Shown piece after piece: positions 61,182-64,000 of a stretch of DNA of 64,000 nt (its first letter is position 1; each line of letters begins with the position of its first letter). The stretch is taken from NCBI GenBank assembly GCA_011364985.1, contig RDOC01000002.1, positions 1 to 64,000 on the forward strand. The letters run 5' to 3'. This stretch comes from Candidatus Thorarchaeota archaeon. GTDB lineage: Archaea > Asgardarchaeota > Thorarchaeia > Thorarchaeales > Thorarchaeaceae. The translations under genes were made by a program, and so were the position numbers. The notes beneath the pieces were generated by a model. The model made no database searches. It was not told where the DNA came from and saw nothing but the letters and a program-made list of their open reading frames with translations.

Positions 61182-62440
61182 AGACATTAATCGATTCAGC
61201 AAGAGAGCATATCAGAGCTGAAAGAAACACCCTCGGAACTCGTGACATGGGTCAAGCACGCATAGTCGTTGTTGGATGTGGTGGTGCTGGGAATAACACA
61301 GTGAAACGACTAATGACCATTGGTGTCCAAGGTGCTGAGTGTATAGCTATAAATACAGACCGTCAGCATTTGGCTGTTACTACCGCCCATAGGAAGCTGT
61401 TGATTGGGGAGAAGATAACTCGAGGGCTGGGCGCAGGAGGATACCCACCCGTTGGACAAGCTGCAGCAGAGGAATCAGCAGACCAGCTTGCCGAACTGCT
61501 TCGAGATGCGGATCTGGTATTTATCGCAGCGGGCTTGGGAGGCGGTACGGGTACTGGTAGTGCTCCGATTGTTGCTGAAATCGCCAAACGAAACAATGCC
61601 ATTGTTGTCGGAGTTGTGACCATGCCCTTTGATTTGGAGCGAACTCGACTCGATAAGGCGAAGGCCGGACTTGCGAAACTCCAAGAAAATGTAGATACTG
61701 CTGTTGTTATTGATAATCAAAAGCTCATGGAGCTTGTTCCCGATCTCCCGCTGGAGGAAGCCTTTGGTGTGGCTGATGAGGTTCTTGCGAACATGGTAAA
61801 AGGCATTACTGAAACAATAACTATGCCCAGTTTGATCAACCTAGATTATGCAGATGTCCGGTCCATTATCTGTAATGGTGGTGTTGCATTGGTTGGGCTT
61901 GGAGAAGCGTCAGGAAGCAATCGGGCAAACGAAGCTATTAAGAACGCCTTGAATAGTCCGCTTCTGGAAGTTGAGTGGAATGGAGCGACCGGTGCACTCA
62001 TTCATATCACTGGAGGATCAGATATGTCGCTTGCTGAAGCAAATGAAGTTGGGGAGCTTGTTTCTCAAAAGATGAGTTCAGATGCCAATGTGATATGGGG
62101 TGCACGTGTGGACCCAAGATTAAGTAGCATTCTACGTGTCATGCTAATCCTTACAGGAGTCAAGAGCCCACAGCTTCTACCGTGTTCCAGAGAAGAAGAA
62201 AAACCTAGGAAAGGGATAAGCAGACTCTCGGAACTGGGGATTCTTGCGGCTCATGTCAGTACTACCGCATCTAGATCGGTTTCTGCCAAAGCGCGCAGTT
62301 TTGGAAAGATACCTCCATTTTCATCAAGTGGGAGTTGGGAAGACCGCCTCAAACCCTTGGAGAAGAAACTGCTAGAGAGAACACCTAAATCTGTTGAAGA
62401 AACGGATTTGAGAGAACTTGGTCTTCGAAGATTACTTTGA
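61178..62440 (+). CDS. ftsZ: Cell division protein FtsZ
   Basis: 420 residues. GTP-binding [22 protein letters not shown] at the N-terminus, the T7 loop [13 protein letters not shown] for catalysis with the next subunit, and NKGV-like region. The C-terminal 90 residues are disordered-looking and end [10 protein letters not shown], a probable docking peptide. It forms the division ring. It begins with about 20 extra residues ([17 protein letters not shown]). Confidence 0.95.
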   Translation: MKTLIDSAREHIRAERNTLGTRDMGQARIVVVGCGGAGNNTVKRLMTIGVQGAECIAINTDRQHLAVTTAHRKLLIGEKITRGLGAGGYPPVGQAAAEESADQLAELLRDADLVFIAAGLGGGTGTGSAPIVAEIAKRNNAIVVGVVTMPFDLERTRLDKAKAGLAKLQENVDTAVVIDNQKLMELVPDLPLEEAFGVADEVLANMVKGITETITMPSLINLDYADVRSIICNGGVALVGLGEASGSNRANEAIKNALNSPLLEVEWNGATGALIHITGGSDMSLAEANEVGELVSQKMSSDANVIWGARVDPRLSSILRVMLILTGVKSPQLLPCSREEEKPRKGISRLSELGILAAHVSTTASRSVSAKARSFGKIPPFSSSGSWEDRLKPLEKKLLERTPKSVEETDLRELGLRRLL

Positions 62441-62525
62441 TTTAATCTGTTGCAGCAGTTAACCTAACGTTGTCTAAGGTGACCGATTCAGTCATTGAAG
62501 CATGTGTTGTTTCATATTTTGGAGT

Positions 62526-62960
62526 CTAGTCGAGACCGTGATCCTTGAACCATTCGTCAGCAATAGCCTTGACCCTTTCGTATAAAGGACCGCTGCCATC
62601 TACTCCATCTTCTGCGGTTATTCTAACTTTATTCATCACGATTACGATTCCAGTATCGGGAAAGTACTGAACACCACCAGGAGGAAATGCCTTTTCAAGT
62701 TCCTTGACCAGTCCTTCTAGGGTGACTTCTTTCTCGGCAACAGAGAAGGAAATGATACCAGTTCCATAGATGAATATCCTCGGAATATTGGTTCCATCTG
62801 CGTCTAGTACATCTGAAAGAACTATACTCAGAGTGTTTTGATCAATTCCCTTCAGAGTGCCCGTGTATTTCTCACCAGTCTGTGTCACGACCTCAACAGT
62901 CGCTCCAATAACGGAGCCAAGTTCACGGTTGAAGGCTCTCATTGCTGCAACATCTGACAT
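62526..62960 (-). CDS. Lsm/Sm-like protein with C-terminal domain
   Basis: 144 residues. Sm fold: NRELGSVIGATVEVVTQTGEKYTGTLKGIDQNTLSIVLSDV and RIFIYGTGIISFSV. Residues from about 80 add a helical-beta C-terminal domain, the SmAP3 layout. It binds U-rich RNA as a ring. Monocistronic and divergent from the oxoacid oxidoreductase pair. Confidence 0.88.
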   Translation of the reverse strand: MSDVAAMRAFNRELGSVIGATVEVVTQTGEKYTGTLKGIDQNTLSIVLSDVLDADGTNIPRIFIYGTGIISFSVAEKEVTLEGLVKELEKAFPPGGVQYFPDTGIVIVMNKVRITAEDGVDGSGPLYERVKAIADEWFKDHGLD

Positions 62961-63052
62961 TCCTAATCACCATATACTTGGGAAAATCAAATGCTGGCTT
63001 CAATGATGTTGTTTTAAAAGTGATGCTCTCGCAATGTTATTAGCTAAGAAGC

Positions 63053-63943
63053 TTGCCGCCTGAGAATCACATATTAGTCTCATGGAGCCACAAGCACTTA
63101 CTCAAGGTGGTTTTCAAGCTGACAGCGTCCACAGTTCATTTCGCAAGGCAATACTTACGGGAAGTGAATAGCTTATTTTGCCCAGGATGCGGTAACGGAA
63201 TTATCGCAAATTCATTCATGAAAGCAGTAAAGGACCTTGGACATGAAGATCTAAGTAGCTTTGCCTTTGTATCAGGAATTGGATGCGGGGCTTGGATTGT
63301 GTCTCCACATTTTAGAGCTGACACACTCCATACTACACATGGAAGAGCGATTGCATTTGCATCTGGTCTGAAGCTAGCTAGACCTGAGCTGAAGGTTGTT
63401 GTGATAAGCGGAGACGGAGATCTTGTAGCAATCGGTGGAAATCACCTGATCCATGCTGCAAGACGCAACATAGACATGACGGTCATATGTTCCAATAACT
63501 ACATTTATGGAATGACCGGTGGACAGGTAGGACCTACAACCTTCACAGGTGATAGAACTACAACAACGCCTTATGGGAATCCGGAACGGCCCTTTGATGT
63601 TGCTAGATTGGTAGCTGCAGCAGGGGCGAATTATGTAGCAAGATGGACAACAGGACACCCGTTGCAGGCTGCCCGTTCGATTAAGACAGCCTTGCAGAAA
63701 AGAGGTTTTACTTTCGTGGAGATGCTGAGCCAATGTCCGACTGCCTATGGACGAAGAACTAAGGCTGGAGATGCAGTCGATATGTTGGCATGGTTCAAGA
63801 AATTGCCTGTTAGAAAGAAAGATGACCCTATGGACTATAAGACACCCACACATGACGGTATCGATTTGGGCGTGTTTGTAGATAGGGATGAAGCTTCATT
63901 TCTAGATTCCTTAGCCAGCACTTACTCGCATTTGGGAGCGTAA
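63053..63943 (+). CDS. korB: 2-oxoacid:ferredoxin oxidoreductase beta subunit
   Basis: 296 residues; the first 40 may be untranslated, since the family starts near FARQYLREVNSLFCPGCGNG. The thiamine-diphosphate motif is ISGDGDLVAIGGNHLIHAARRN with NNYIYGMTGGQ. CPGCGNG carries Fe-S ligands. Paired with a gamma subunit and probably used for 2-oxoglutarate or similar oxidation. No alpha subunit is seen upstream. Confidence 0.9.
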   Translation: MPPENHILVSWSHKHLLKVVFKLTASTVHFARQYLREVNSLFCPGCGNGIIANSFMKAVKDLGHEDLSSFAFVSGIGCGAWIVSPHFRADTLHTTHGRAIAFASGLKLARPELKVVVISGDGDLVAIGGNHLIHAARRNIDMTVICSNNYIYGMTGGQVGPTTFTGDRTTTTPYGNPERPFDVARLVAAAGANYVARWTTGHPLQAARSIKTALQKRGFTFVEMLSQCPTAYGRRTKAGDAVDMLAWFKKLPVRKKDDPMDYKTPTHDGIDLGVFVDRDEASFLDSLASTYSHLGA

Positions 63944-63949
63944 ATAGCT

Positions 63950-64000
63950 TTGAGAATAGAGGTACGGATAGCTGGAACGGGTGGTATGGGCGTCGTTCTA
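63950..64000 (+). CDS. korC: 2-oxoacid:ferredoxin oxidoreductase gamma subunit, partial
   Basis: TTG 63950 begins MRIEVRIAGTGGMGVVL, cut by the window edge after 17 codons. The RIAGxGGxG start is typical of the gamma subunit of this enzyme class. It follows korB by six bases. Confidence 0.75.
   Translation, partial: MRIEVRIAGTGGMGVVL

Noticed and set aside
1-64000. CRISPR arrays and intact insertion sequences
   Set aside because: No regularly spaced identical repeats with unique spacers and no terminal inverted repeats around a transposase were found. Only a possible TnpB remnant is reported.

Overview
The window is archaeal chromosome. Ribosomal proteins eL15, eS6, eS24, eS27, eS30, uL3, uL4, uL23 and uL2 sit with aIF2-gamma, Rpo7, Spt4, Pelota, archaeal DnaG, fibrillarin/Nop5, RNase P proteins, archease, a type II methionine aminopeptidase pair and FtsZ. 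tRNA genes carry introns and an encoded CCA. eS30 together with FtsZ argues against typical Euryarchaeota (no eS30) and Crenarchaeota (no FtsZ). A glycyl radical enzyme, MvhD remnants and 2-oxoacid:ferredoxin oxidoreductase suggest an anaerobe. An Asgard (Thorarchaeota-like) or other TACK-related lineage is plausible, but this is inference and no marker here proves it.

Layout. 1-4.8 kb is accessory: winged-helix proteins, a phased TGCA/CACG motif array, and two toxin-antitoxin modules alternating with three decayed copies of the C-terminal end of an mvhD-like gene. 4.8-11.7 kb holds GNAT, HD, Lrp and JAMM proteins, then the conserved eL15 / RNA-binding / Rnp3 / Rnp2 operon, SerA and a flavin reductase. 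11.9-16.6 kb has a YchF GTPase and a Fe-S cluster: two NifX-like proteins, two MinD-ferredoxin ATPases, DUF5320 and DUF134. 16.8-22.9 kb is mixed: a DDAH-like enzyme, an XRE regulator with tandem operators, an initiator tRNA with two extra inserts, and two pseudogenes. 23-26.7 kb is the canonical aIF2-gamma / PIN / Rpo7 / Spt4 / eS24 / eS27 block with eS6 upstream.

26.9-39.8 kb contains a site-2 protease, a tRNA thiolase, a nucleotidyltransferase, a radical SAM protein, Pelota, a Lon-type ATPase without its protease domain, DnaG, a 1-kb non-coding stretch with a probable structured RNA, a tandem pair of methionine aminopeptidases and DUF1512. 39.9-43.7 kb is an enlarged 5S rRNA gene followed by sparse, partly decayed sequence and a secreted protein. 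43.9-53.7 kb holds intron-bearing tRNA-Trp and tRNA-Ser, RNase HII, a COG1395 regulator, DUF61/fibrillarin/Nop5, PyrD-PyrK, eS30, Elp3, archease and a SPOUT methyltransferase. 53.8-59.3 kb is a glycyl radical enzyme lying between the SPOUT gene and the uL3-uL4-uL23-uL2 operon. 59.3-64 kb has a 40-residue Asp/Glu/Trp microprotein, an internally duplicated unknown protein, an RHH-FtsZ pair, an Lsm protein and an oxoacid oxidoreductase beta subunit, with the gamma subunit cut by the edge.

Much of the window is information-processing machinery in conserved archaeal order. The novelty lies at the seams: the mvhD/toxin-antitoxin patchwork, the multi-insert initiator tRNA, the structured RNA near 36 kb, the acidic microprotein, and a glycyl radical enzyme with an unusual active-site loop.
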